Assembly (NCBI GenBank): GCA_016893485.2
Contig: JAFEKX020000001.1
Coordinates: 2,728,001 to 2,792,000, forward strand
Source: Streptomyces sp. P3
Lineage (GTDB): Bacteria; Actinomycetota; Actinomycetes; Streptomycetales; Streptomycetaceae
Reading direction: 5' to 3'
DNA length: 64,000 nt
Under the pieces are notes generated by a model that saw only the letters and a program-made list of their open reading frames with translations, was not told the origin of the DNA and did not search any database. Position 1 is the first letter of the stretch; each line of letters opens with the position of its first letter. The position numbers and the translations under genes are program-made. This document shows positions 19,046-28,603 of this stretch, one piece after another.

Positions 19046-21563
19046 GTGATCCGCTACGACGCCCTCGACGCGCTGCCCGTCCGCAGTGCCCTGCCCGGAC
19101 TTGACGCCGCCCTGGAGGCGCGCGGCGCAGCCGTGCTCGTCGCGCCGCCCGGCACCGGCAAGACGACGCTGGTGCCGCTCGCGCTGGCCGGGCTGCTCGG
19201 CGAAGGGAACGGGGTCCCGCGCGGCGGGTGGTCGTCGCCGAGCCGCGGCGGATCGCGGCGCGGGCGGCGGCCCGGCGCATGGCGTGGCTGCTGGGCGAGA
19301 AGGTCGGCGAGAGCGTCGGCTACACCGTGCGCGGCGAGCGGGTCGTCGGGCGGCACGCACGCGTGGAGGTCGTCACGACCGGAGTGCTGCTCCAACGCCT
19401 CCAGCGGGACCAGGAGTTGGCCGGCGTCGACACCGTGATCCTGGACGAGTGCCACGAGCGGCACCTGGACGCGGACACGGTGGCCGCCTTCCTGGTCGAC
19501 GTACGGGAGGCGCTGCGGCCCGAGTTGCGGCTGGTCGCGGCATCCGCGACGACCGACGCGCAGGGCTGGGCCCGGCTATTGGGCGATGCTCCGGTGGTCG
19601 AGGCGGAGGGTGTCGCGTACCCGGTGGAGGTCGTCTGGACGCCTCCGGTACGTCCCGTACGCCCGCCGCACGGGATGCGCGTGGACCCGGCGCTGCTCAC
19701 GCACGTGGCGTCGACGGTACGGCGGGCGCTGGGCGAGCGGGACGGGGACGTGCTGTGTTTCCTGCCCGGGGTCGGGGAGATCGCGCGCGTGGCGGGGCAG
19801 TTGGGCGACCTCGGCGGGACCGAGGTGCTCCAGGTGCACGGGCGGGCACCGGCAGCCGTGCAGGACGCGGTGCTGTCCCCGGGGACGCGGCGGCGGGTGG
19901 TGCTGGCGACGGCTGTGGCGGAGTCCTCGCTGACGGTTCCCGGTGTACGGGTGGTCGTCGACTCGGGGCTGGCCCGTGAGCCGCGGGTCGATCACGCACG
20001 CGGGCTGAGCGCGCTCGCGACGGTACGGGCGTCGCAGGCGGCCGGGCGACAGCGGGCGGGGCGGGCCGGGCGGGAGGCGCCGGGGGCGGTGTACCGGTGC
20101 TGGGCCGAGGCCGAGGATTCCCGTCTGCCGCGATTTCCGGCACCGGAGATCAAGGTGGCCGATCTGACGGCGTTCGCGCTTCAGGTGGCGTGCTGGGGGA
20201 TCCTGGGGCGTCAGGGTTGGCGTTGCTCGATGCGCCGCCGGGTGGAGCGATGGCCGCGGCGCGGGGTGTGCTGGCGGCGGTCGGGGCCGTCGACTCGGGT
20301 GGGCGGGCTACCGCTCGGGGTGTGCAGTTGGCTCGGCTGGGGTTGCATCCCCGGCTGGGGCGCGCCCTGTTGGACTCGGGTGCGGCCGGCGCCGAGGTCG
20401 TCGCGCTGCTCAGTGAGGAGGCTCCGCGGGCGTACGGGGATGATCTCGCCGGGGCGCTGCGGAGTGCTCGGCGTGGAGGGGACGCCTATGCCGGGCGGTG
20501 GCGTGCGGAAGTTCGGCGGCTGCGGGCCGCGGGAGGGAGATTTCCCACCCGCCCAGCCGTGACCCCGTTCCGAAGAAGGTGAACGTCGAGAACAACGACG
20601 ACGCCCTCGTCGGACTCGTCGCCGCCCTTGCCTACCCCGAGCGCGTCGCCAAAGCCGACGCCGGTTCCTATCTCCTCGTCTCCGGCACCCGTGCCGAGGT
20701 CGGCGAGGGCAGTGCGCTCAGGGGTGCTCCCTGGATCGCGGTCGCCGTGGCCGACCGGCCGATCGGCAGGGGCACGCGCGCGTGCAGCTCGGGGCCGTGG
20801 TCGACGAGGACGTCGCCCGGTTCGCGGCCGGGGCGCTGCTCAGTGAGGCGGAGGAGGTGCACTGGGCCGGTGGTGACGTGGTGGCTCGGCGCGTCGAGCG
20901 GCTGGGGGCCGTCGAGTTGGCGGTGCGGCCGCTCAAGGACGCCGATCCCGTCGCCGTACGGGATGCGCTTGTCGAGGGGTTGCGGCAGGAGGGGTTCGGG
21001 CTGTTGCGGTGGTCGGGGATGCCCAAGTGCTGCGGCAGCGGCTGGCGTTCCTGCGTGCGCATGTCGGGGGCCTTGGCCCGACGTGTCCGACGAGGCGTTG
21101 CACGCGCGCGTGGACGAGTGGTTGGAGCCGGAGTTGGGGCGGGCGCGGCGGCGGAGCGATCTGGGGCGGATCGACGCGGGACAGGCGCTGCGGCGGTTGT
21201 TGCCGTGGGCCTCGGGGACGCGGGGCGGTTGGACGAGCTGGCTCCGGAGCGGTTCGTCGTGCCGAGCGGGTCCAGGATTCGGATCGACTACGGGAACCCC
21301 GAACAGCCCGTACTGGCCGTCAAGTTGCAGGAGATGTTCGGGCTGCACGAGTCGCCGAGCGTCGCCGGGGTGCCGGTGCTCGTGCATCTGCTGTCCCCCG
21401 CCGGGCGGCCGCCGCCGTCACCGCCGACCTCGCGTCCTTCTGGAAGGACGGCTACAAGGGCGTGCGGGCCGAGTTGCGGGGGCGGTATCCGAAGCATCCG
21501 TGGCCCGAGGACCCGGCCGTGGCCGAGGCGACGCGGTTCACCAACGCGCGGCTCAGGCGGTGA
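19046..21563 (+). CDS. hrpB: ATP-dependent RNA helicase HrpB (multiply frameshifted)
   Basis: A DEAH-type helicase of about 839 residues. The GTG start at 19046 gives [18 protein letters not shown], then the P-loop [16 protein letters not shown], the DECH box [18 protein letters not shown], and motif VI within [12 protein letters not shown]. The HrpB-specific C-terminus is present in pieces ([60 protein letters not shown]). At least seven frame changes occur, near 19215, 20215, 20545, 20770 (GGGG), 21020, 21070, 21230 and 21405. It overlaps the convergent DUF3068 gene by 11 bp. Confidence 0.85.
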
Positions 21564-22543
21564 CCGGTTCCGGTTCGTGGACGTCGGTGGGGGCGGGGTC
21601 CCAGGGCGCCTGCTGCGGGCCTCCAGGTAGAGGGAGAGGGCGAGCAGGAGCAGGCCGAGGGTCAGGAAGCCCCAGGGGAGGTAGGAGACCATCAGCAGGA
21701 CGAGGGTGCGGTTGGACTTCACCAGGGCGACGGTGTGCTTGATGTAGTCCTCGCGCATCTTCACGTCGCCGGCGAACGCCGTCACCTTCTCGCGCCCCCT
21801 AGGAGGGTGCCGCCGCGCAGTTCCTCCTTGTGGAGCTCCTCGCCGTAGACCGGTGCCCCGGTGACGGGTTCGACCCAGAACTTGCGGACCGTGGTGTACC
21901 AGCGGGTGGTGCCCGTCTTGGCGACCGACTCCGGAGTGATGCCCTTGACGGGCATCGTCTTCGGGAAGGGGACCTTGGTCCAGGGGATGGTCTGCTCGAA
22001 GTAGTAGACCTTGACGCCGCGGAAGTTCTCGGTGCCCTTGTAGTGGATGGGGTTGGTGGTGCGGGTCTGCGCGTCGAAGTACTCGTAGTCCCGTTTCTGT
22101 GTCAGGAACGGCCACTTGAACTCGATGCCGTCCCGTTTCACCGCGTCGCCGTCGACCATCTCGCCGGTGGCGTGGACGGGGTCCTGGGTGTGCGCGTCGA
22201 AGATGTAGCGCTCGGGGATCGAGGAGACCATCTTGCCGTCGGGGCCCTGGACGTAGGACAGACCGTCCCAGACGACGACGTCCCGGCCGGCCGTCTTGTC
22301 GATCTTCTTGGCGGCCTCCACGTCGCCCTTGAGGGTCTGCACGATGGTGACCTTGGGGACCGTCTTGGCCTGCATGGTGCCGTAGTCGAGGAGGGTGGCG
22401 TTCTTCGCCTCGAGGACCATGTCCTGGTACTGGTTCGCCGGGATCTTGGCCAGCCGCGGGAAGGCGTACCAGCGCAGCAGCGGGGACAGCGCGGTGAAGA
22501 ACACGGCGAAGGCGAGCAGGATCAGGCTGGCCTTGCGGCGCAT
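21553..22543 (-). CDS. DUF3068 / PorA family protein (frameshifted)
   Basis: A membrane-anchored extracytoplasmic protein of about 330 residues with an N-terminal anchor ([20 protein letters not shown]), a long soluble region ([46 protein letters not shown]) and a C-terminal hydrophobic helix ([20 protein letters not shown]). This layout matches actinobacterial DUF3068 proteins. AAGGAGG lies 5 nt before the ATG. Breaks occur near 21797 and 21618; after the second fix the protein ends [15 protein letters not shown] at 21553. Confidence 0.82.
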
Positions 22544-22607
22544 CTCGGCCTCCTTCCCTGGGAGTTGAACGCTGTGCCGAGGTGGACGTAAACGCTTGCG
22601 CAATCGT

Positions 22608-22742
22608 TTACGGGTGCGCGGGCACCGTCGTCAGCAGCGGTTTCGGGGAGGTCTTGCCCATCGGTGAGCCCATCGCGGTAATGGTCAGGACCAGCGCGAA
22701 CGCGAGCGCGAGTCCGGTCGCGGCGGCGATCAGGGCACGCAT
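22608..22742 (-). CDS. SPW_0924 family small membrane protein
   Basis: A 44-residue peptide with one hydrophobic helix (LIAAATGLALAFALVLTITA) and a conserved-looking tail TSPKPLLTTVPAHP. I recognise this tail as the SPW_0924 family of tiny Streptomyces proteins. GGGAGG lies 5 nt before the ATG at 22742. The longer open frame to 22832 has no better start. Function unknown; it is probably membrane-anchored. Confidence 0.75.
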   Translation of the reverse strand: MRALIAAATGLALAFALVLTITAMGSPMGKTSPKPLLTTVPAHP

Positions 22743-22947
22743 GCCGGCCTCCCGACAGACAGGAACTGATAGGTCGTCAGGTCGGGCACCGTAGCAACGC
22801 GGGCGCGAGATGAGAACACGTTGCACACACACGAGGCACGGACACGACGAGGGCGCCCGCCCGCCGTGGCGGAGGGGCGCCCCTGTGTTCTGCGTGCGTG
22901 TCCTGCGTTCGTGTCTTGCGTTCGTGTCCTGCGGGCGTACGGCCGGG

Positions 22948-24705
22948 CTACGCGCTCGGTGAGGCGGACGTGCTCGTGCCGGCGCTCGGGCTGGGGCTGG
23001 GGCTCGGGCTCGCCGAGGAGGTGTCGGCCGCGGTCACGGTCAGTTCGACCGTGAGGGTCGCGCCGCCCGTGGTGGTGACGCGGAGCAGGAAGGTACCGGT
23101 GGTGTCGTCCGCGTACAGCTTCGGCAGCTTCAGGAGGCCGTCGGCGTCCGTGGCCAGGCCCGTGAGGGTGCGCACGGTCTTGCCGTCCGCGTCCTTGAAG
23201 TAGGGGCCCTTGTCGTTCTCGGTGGCGTCGTCGGCGGCCTTGACGAGGGTCGCGGTGGCGGCGACCTTGTCGGCGACCGCGCCGTTCTCCGTGGCCTTCA
23301 CCTCGACCTGGTCGGCGAACTCGCCGCCCGCCACGCAGGTCAGCGCGGTGGTGCTGGTGCGGACGAGGGTGTCGGCGACACGGGGCGTGACGCTGGCCGC
23401 GTAGTCGAGACCGGCGATCGTACGGCCGACGACGGTCGCGCGCACGGTGAAGTCCCCGGTCGTCTCGCCGGCTTGGAGGGCGGGGGCGACGGCCACACCG
23501 GAGGCGTTGGTGTTGACCGAGGCGACCTTCTCGCCGCCGACGAACGTGGTGTCCGTGGTCCCGACGATCGTGAACCGGATCCTGACCTTGGCGACGGTCT
23601 TGCCCGCCGAGGTCACGGCCTTGGTGCTGATCTTCTTGCCGAACTGCTCGCCCGCGACCGCCGTGAGCTTCGCCGTACCCGCGTCCGCGAGCTTGGCCAC
23701 CGTGTCGGTGGGGGTCGGAGTCGGCGTCGGGGTGCCCGGTGTGGAAGGAGTCGACGGGGTGCCCGGCTTGGAGGGGTGGCCGGAGTGCCCGGCGTGGACG
23801 GGGTCGAGGGGGGTGCTCGGAGTCGACGACGAGGGCGGAGTCGTAGGCGTGGACGGGGTGTTGTCGTCGCTGCGGCCCGAGGGCAGGCTGCCCGTGCCGT
23901 CCGGGACCGAGTGGGTGCCCTTGCGGTAGTACTCCAGCCACGACAGGACCGTGTTCAGGTAGTCCGTCGAGTTGTTGTAGCTGAGGATCGCGCTGCGCAT
24001 GCCCGCGTCGGTCGACAGGTTCCAGTCGTTGCGGCACAGGTAGTGACCGGCGGCGAGGGCGGCGTCGTAGATGTTGTTGGGGTCCTTGATCCCGTCGCCG
24101 TTGCCGTCGCGGCCCGCCCAGGCCCAGGTGGACGGGATGAACTGCATGGGCCCGACGGCCTGGTCGTACGTGCTGTTGCCGTCGTACAGACCGTGGTCGG
24201 TGTCCTTGATGAGCGCGAAGCCGTTGCCGTCGAGGGCCGGGCCGAGGATCTTGGAGGTCGTGGTGCCGTTCGCGTCGACCCGGCCGCCGCGGGCCTGGCC
24301 GGACTCCACCTTGCCGATGGCGGCGAGGAGTTGCCAGGGCAGGTTGCAGCCGGGCTTGGAGGAGGCGAGTTCGGACTCGGCCTTCTTGTAGGCGTCGAGG
24401 ATGGTCGCCGGGATGCCGGCCTCGGCCTCGCCCACCGAGACCGGGGTCCCTATGGACGGCGACTGGCTGGTGCTCGGGCTCGGGAGGGGGCTGCTCAGGG
24501 GCGGGAGGTCCGTGTAGTACGGGGAGTCTCCGGTGGCGCTGTGGTCGGTGGTGGTCCCGTCGGGCGTCGCCTGGCCGGTGGCGAGCGTTCTGTGACCGCC
24601 GGTCACCGCCGGAGCCTGGGACGCGGACAGTGCCGCGACCGCCGCCGCGGCCACCGCTGTCGTCGCCGCACCCTTACGCAGCCGCCTGCCGAAATGCGCC
24701 GTCAT
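22948..24705 (-). CDS. secreted lytic transglycosylase with Ig-like C-terminus
   Basis: Intact, 585 residues. It should cleave peptidoglycan glycan strands outside the cell. After a signal peptide (residues 1 to about 30) and a Ser/Pro linker comes an SLT/MltB-like domain at about 95-270 (LPWQLLAAIGKVESGQA with the catalytic Glu, AVGPMQFIPSTWAWAGRDGN, LAAGHYLCRNDWNL). A Pro/Thr/Ser/Gly-rich linker and Ig-like beta repeats (about 345-560) follow, ending in a Ser/Pro tail. GGGAGGGG lies 8 nt before the ATG. I found no clear riboswitch in the 260-bp upstream gap. Confidence 0.9.
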   Translation of the reverse strand: MTAHFGRRLRKGAATTAVAAAAVAALSASQAPAVTGGHRTLATGQATPDGTTTDHSATGDSPYYTDLPPLSSPLPSPSTSQSPSIGTPVSVGEAEAGIPATILDAYKKAESELASSKPGCNLPWQLLAAIGKVESGQARGGRVDANGTTTSKILGPALDGNGFALIKDTDHGLYDGNSTYDQAVGPMQFIPSTWAWAGRDGNGDGIKDPNNIYDAALAAGHYLCRNDWNLSTDAGMRSAILSYNNSTDYLNTVLSWLEYYRKGTHSVPDGTGSLPSGRSDDNTPSTPTTPPSSSTPSTPLDPVHAGHSGHPSKPGTPSTPSTPGTPTPTPTPTDTVAKLADAGTAKLTAVAGEQFGKKISTKAVTSAGKTVAKVRIRFTIVGTTDTTFVGGEKVASVNTNASGVAVAPALQAGETTGDFTVRATVVGRTIAGLDYAASVTPRVADTLVRTSTTALTCVAGGEFADQVEVKATENGAVADKVAATATLVKAADDATENDKGPYFKDADGKTVRTLTGLATDADGLLKLPKLYADDTTGTFLLRVTTTGGATLTVELTVTAADTSSASPSPSPSPSAGTSTSASPSA

Positions 24706-24965
24706 GGAGTGAACCCCTCCCAGGGACGCCCGAGCGCCCGTCTTTGTCTGTTGCCTCTGCGCCTGTTGTGACGGTCGACCCGCCCCGCAGGTTGCCCTCG
24801 TGGTCGTTATCGGATGGTGTGTACTTCTGCTCTCCGCCTCCGCCCGTCCGAGGGCCCCGCGCGGGGACCCAGGCGACCCTACGACAACTTGCTTTGCACG
24901 GGCACCCGTTGGTGACCGTTATTCACCGCTTGGCCATATGCCGATGTCTCCTACGGGGAGCCCTG

Positions 24966-25874
24966 TTGCCGTTCACATTGAGTCATGCCGCCGCCGTACT
25001 GCCCGCCGTGCGCGGCGACGGAAGGGGGCGCGGCCGTCTCGTACCGGCGGTGCTGGTGGCGGGTTCCTTCGCCCCGGACATGACGTACTACGCGGCGAGT
25101 GCGGTACCGGGGGCGATGGAGTTCGGGAGGTGACGCACTCCCTCCCCGGCGTCTTCACGGTCGACGTCGCCATCACCTGCGCGACGGTCGCCCTCTGGCT
25201 CCTCCTGCGCGAACCCCTGGTGGCCCTGCTCCCCCGCACCCGCCGGCCCCGGCCGGCCACCCTGTTGCGCTGCGGCACCCACGCGCGCGTGCGACCCCGT
25301 CACTGGCCCTGCGGTGGTACGTCTCCGCGGTCCTCGGCGCCCTGACCCACGTCGTCTGGGACGCGTTCACCCACCACGACCGCTGGGGCGTACGGCTGTT
25401 CCCCACCCTGGACCGGGAGTTGGCGGGCAGACCTCTCTTCTCACTCCTGCAGTACGGCACGTCGGCGATCGGCGCGCTACTGATCACCGCGTTCGTGGTC
25501 CGTGCGCTACGACGGGTACCGGCCGCGGAACCGGTAGGCGTGCCCCTGCTGTCGGCACGCGACCGCTGGGCGGCCGGAATCCTCCTCACCGGCTGCGCCC
25601 TGACCGCAGCGACGGAGCGCGCGTCGACCTGGTGGGCTTACTGGGGTCCACGGCGACGCCCTGGGACCTGATCCCGACGGTGTGTTTTGGGGCGGGGGCG
25701 GGGTTGGTGCTGGGGGTGTTGCTGTATGCGGTCGGCGTTCGGGTGTGGCGGCCGGTGAGGGCGGAGGCGGCTGATGGCTCGGAGGAGGTTGGCGTGGGGC
25801 CGGGTCGGGGGGCGTGGGGCGGGGTCGCGGTGACGGCGCGGGGTTCGTCGAGAGCGGTGAGCGCGGAGCGGTGA
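24966..25874 (+). CDS. DUF4184 family membrane protein (frameshifted)
   Basis: The protein begins PFTLSHAAAVLPAVRG, the hallmark of DUF4184, with further motifs SFAPDMTYYAA, THSLPGVFTVD, GALTHVVWDAFTHHDRWG and several hydrophobic helices. A TTG start at 24966 is supported by GGGGAG 5 nt upstream. Frame changes lie near 25128, 25290 and 25650, and the extreme C-terminus (to 25874) is uncertain. The His/Asp pattern recalls metal-dependent membrane hydrolases, but no activity is assigned. The 160 bp after it hold no gene. Confidence 0.75.
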
Positions 25875-26035
25875 GGGGGTGGTCGGCTGCTTGCGCGTTG
25901 GGGGTGGCTATGCGGAGGGGGCGGGGCGGTTCGCGATGTGGGCGGTCATCTGGTGCGGGCGGGCTGGCTCACGCTGGGCATGGTCGTGCCGTGAGAGTGG
26001 CTTGCTCGCGGTGATCGCGGGGCGGTGGAGCGCGG

Positions 26036-26424
26036 TTACGCGGAGCTGTCCGGCGGGGTCGCGATGAACACCGTCATGGTGTGCGCGGAGCGTGACCTCG
26101 GGAGCCGGGTGAGGACGAGGTCCAGGTAGCTGCGGCCCAGGTCGGCCCAGAGCCGCCAGACCGGGGTGCCGGTGGGGGTGATGGCGGGTCCCTCCGGATG
26201 TCTGGCTTGTTCTCGGGGTCTACGGCCGTGTCGTCCCGGAACGTGAGCCGGCGCCGGATGCCTGCGGCGGTGTGCTGGACGGCCATGGCGAGGTCGGCGG
26301 GGATGCGGGCGGTGCTTGCGCCGACCGAGAGGGCCGGAACCGGCGGGCGGGGCGCGCCCTGCGCCGCAGCGGCGTCCGCTGCCTGCACCTGGGCCGTCCG
26401 GCGGTGAAGCGTGCGTATACCCAT
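26036..26424 (-). CDS. hypothetical protein (frameshifted)
   Basis: A small protein of about 129 residues. It starts GIRTLHRRTAQVQAADAAAA at ATG 26424, with VPALSVGASTARIPADLAMA and GIRRRLTFRDDTAV in the middle. After a frame break near 26165 it continues TGTPVWRLWADLGRSYLDLV, ending TVFIATPPDSSA at TAA 26036. Two regions of good coding bias in different frames and the natural ending support one gene. I recognise similar Streptomyces proteins of unknown function but no named family. Confidence 0.6.
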
Positions 26425-26626
26425 GCCCGCATCCTTACGGTCGCCGGGGGCGGGGGCGCCTTCGCGGGGGCCACGCGGGTGACAGGCCCTCCGGGGTTGG
26501 GGGCTGGGCGGGGTGAGGTGTGGGGGCTGCGGGCGGCGGCTGGGGGTTGAACCGGGGATTCGGGATCGCCGGGTGTGGGGCGGGGGCGGTTCCCTGCGGG
26601 GGTGCGGACGTGTGGGGGTGAGTGGG

Positions 26627-26920
26627 ACATGGCCGGGTGTGCGACGCGAGTGCCGTTCCCTGCGGGTCACCCAGACGAGCGAGGGCGAGCACGACACCCC
26701 AGGCGCGGGACACCAGTACCGATGCCTGCGGACCGCCCGGACCAGCGAGGGCGAGCACGACGTCCCGGGTGCGGGACACGAGTGCCGATCCCTGCGGACC
26801 GCCCGAACCAGCGAGGGCGGGCACGACACCCCGGGCGCGGGACACCAGTACCGATCCCTGGGGGCCGCCCGAACCAGCGAGGGCAACCACGACACCCCGG
26901 GCATGGGGCGCAGCGTGCAA
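26627..26920 (+). repeat. 66-bp tandem repeat (22 codons per unit)
   Basis: Three full units begin at 26675, 26741 and 26807, a partial one at 26873, and a degenerate one precedes them from about 26627. In the plus frame each unit reads close to TSEGEHDTPGAGHQYRSLRT-AR. That frame has G or C at about 19 of 22 third positions and balanced second positions, as in real Streptomyces genes. The minus strand also stays open. No start with a ribosome site is evident. Confidence 0.8.
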
Positions 26921-27177
26921 CCCGCCGGGCGGCCTAGAAGCGAGTGTGAGCTCGGAGCCACCGGTCCGTACCGCCGGATCGTGGGCGAACCGACGAAACC
27001 CGGTTCGTGGGGTCACGCAACGCGCGGAACGGGACAGCGGGTTGGAGGGCCGCCGCCTGTGCGCTGGTTGTCCTTTGTCACCGACGTCAGTCCGACGAAG
27101 TCGTGCTGAGTCGGCGGGACTGGATCGGGTGGCGACGCGGTGTTGATGAACGTAGGCAGGCCGCTCCGGCCCGGTCC

Positions 27178-27386
27178 GAGACCGAAACCGGGGCTGGGGC
27201 CCGGGCCGGGACCAGGACCGGGGCCGGGGCTGGGGCTGGGGCCGAGGCCGGGGCTGGGGCCGAGGCCGGGGCTGGGGCCGAGACCGAGGCCGAGACCGGG
27301 ACCGGGGCTGGGGCCGAGGCCGAGACCGGGACCGGGGCTGGGGTCGAGACCGGGGCCGAGGCCGAGACCGAGGCCGGGGCCGGGGC
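27178..27386. repeat. G-tract repeat downstream of vgb
   Basis: About 200 bp made of GGGGCTGGGGC and GGCCGAGGCCGGGG variants, starting right at the vgb stop. The plus strand has dozens of GGG/GGGG runs separated by 1-6 bases and could form G-quadruplexes. The vgb transcript would carry the complementary C-rich strand. Translation in any frame gives only Pro/Gly/Leu/Arg low-complexity peptide. Confidence 0.8.
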
Positions 27387-28285
27387 TCAGCTCGGTGTGA
27401 GTCGGGCGACCGTTCCGATCTCCAGGGCCGTCCAGATCGCCCCGTCCGGTCCCACGGTGATGCCGTGCGGCTCGGAGGACGGGGTGGGGAGGTCGTGTTC
27501 GTCGATCCGGCCGTCGGAGGTGATGCGGCCGACGCGGTTGGCTCCCCACTCGGTGAACCAGCAGTTTCCGTCGTCGTCGGCTGCGATGGCGTGGGGGCGT
27601 GACGCGCGGTCGGGCAGAGCGAACTCGTCGATCTTCCCGTTCGGCGTGATCCGGCCGATCCGACCGGCGCCGATCTCGACGAACCACAGGGCTCCGTCGG
27701 CGCCGGCGGTGATACCGACCGGGGCGCTGTCCGGTGAGGGCAGCGGATGGACGGTGACGTGGCCGTCCTGCGCGATGGCGCCGATCGCGTTCGCCTGGTT
27801 CATCGTGAACCACAGGCGGTCGTCGGGACCGGCGGCGATGGCTGACGGGAAGGCGCCCGAGAGCGGGAGAGGGAACTCCGTGACGTCGCCCTCGGGGTGA
27901 TGCGGCCGATGCTGTCGGAGTTCGCCTCGGTGAACCACAGGGCTCCGTCGGGACCGGTGGTGATGCCGAATGGCCCGGCGTCCGGCGTCGGCAGCGGAAA
28001 CGAGGTGATGCTTCCGGTCGTGGTGATGCGGCCGATCCGGTGGCTGCGGAATTCCGTGAACCACAGAGCGTCGTCAGGCCCCGTTGTGATGATCGACGGC
28101 CCGCTGGCAGCGGGGTCGACCTGGTAGGAGGTGACGTCGCCGTCCGGAGTGAGCCGGCCGATCCGTCCGTCGTGGACCATGGTGAACCACAGCGCGCCGT
28201 CGGGGCCGCAGGTGATCCCGTAGGGGCCGGCGTCGCTGCCGGACACGCGGAATTCTGCAATCGGCGGGGTCGGACTGGACGGCAT
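27387..28285 (-). CDS. vgb: virginiamycin B lyase (streptogramin B lyase; frameshifted)
   Basis: A seven-bladed beta-propeller of about 299 residues. Each blade has [14 protein letters not shown] and [12 protein letters not shown] strands spaced about 42 residues apart. The Vgb family linearises streptogramin B antibiotics by beta-elimination. The last blades contain [19 protein letters not shown] and [14 protein letters not shown], with His and Glu at positions that fit the catalytic residues. One more G at 27894-27897 repairs the only break ([15 protein letters not shown]). GGAG lies 7 nt before the ATG. Activity on streptogramins is inferred from family only. Confidence 0.85.
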
Positions 28286-28603
28286 GGGACGGCTCCTTCA
28301 TCAGTGGGCCGGGGAAGGGTTTCAGCGACTGCGGATGCTATCCAGAGCGCTCCGTGACCGCCTGCCTCCGGTCACTCCACGTACGACAGCTCTGCGGATG
28401 GCTGCGCGGGACCCGCCCCGGCCGGTACGGCCGCCCACGGCGCTCGTACGGCCGCCCATGGCGCTCGCGGAGGCCCAGCGGCCGAGCACGTGCCCCGGCC
28501 AGGTCACGCAAGCCCGACCGAAGACACACCCCGGAGACACACCCGGGAGACCTCCCCGAGGGCCGAAGGCGGGCCCAGTCGTCGGAGCCCTCCTGCGGCA
28601 CCC
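28286..28603. other. 318-bp gap between vgb and polA
   Basis: No gene seen. It contains a 21-bp tandem duplication (28425-28445 and 28446-28466) built on GTACGGCCGCCCAYGGCGCTC. It should hold the vgb promoter and the polA transcript end, but no clear promoter or hairpin stands out. Confidence 0.5.

Larger units (their letters stand above)
26425..27386. other. repeat-rich gap between hypothetical gene and vgb
   Basis: About 960 bp with no recognisable gene. It holds a 66-bp tandem repeat (26675-26920), an ordinary spacer (26940-27140), and a 200-bp G-tract block (27178-27386). Open frames run across it on both strands because of the base composition. The only candidate is a plus-strand frame ending at 27109 that reads the 66-bp repeat as 22-residue units; I do not call it a gene. 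Confidence 0.55.

Noticed and set aside
24706..24965. Possible c-di-AMP riboswitch upstream of the lytic transglycosylase
   Set aside because: Such switches precede many actinobacterial wall-hydrolase genes, but I could not find the conserved core here.
27140..27400. Plus-strand ORF of Pro/Gly/Arg/Leu repeats
   Set aside because: It only translates the G-tract repeat; no start signal, and the minus strand and other frames are equally open.
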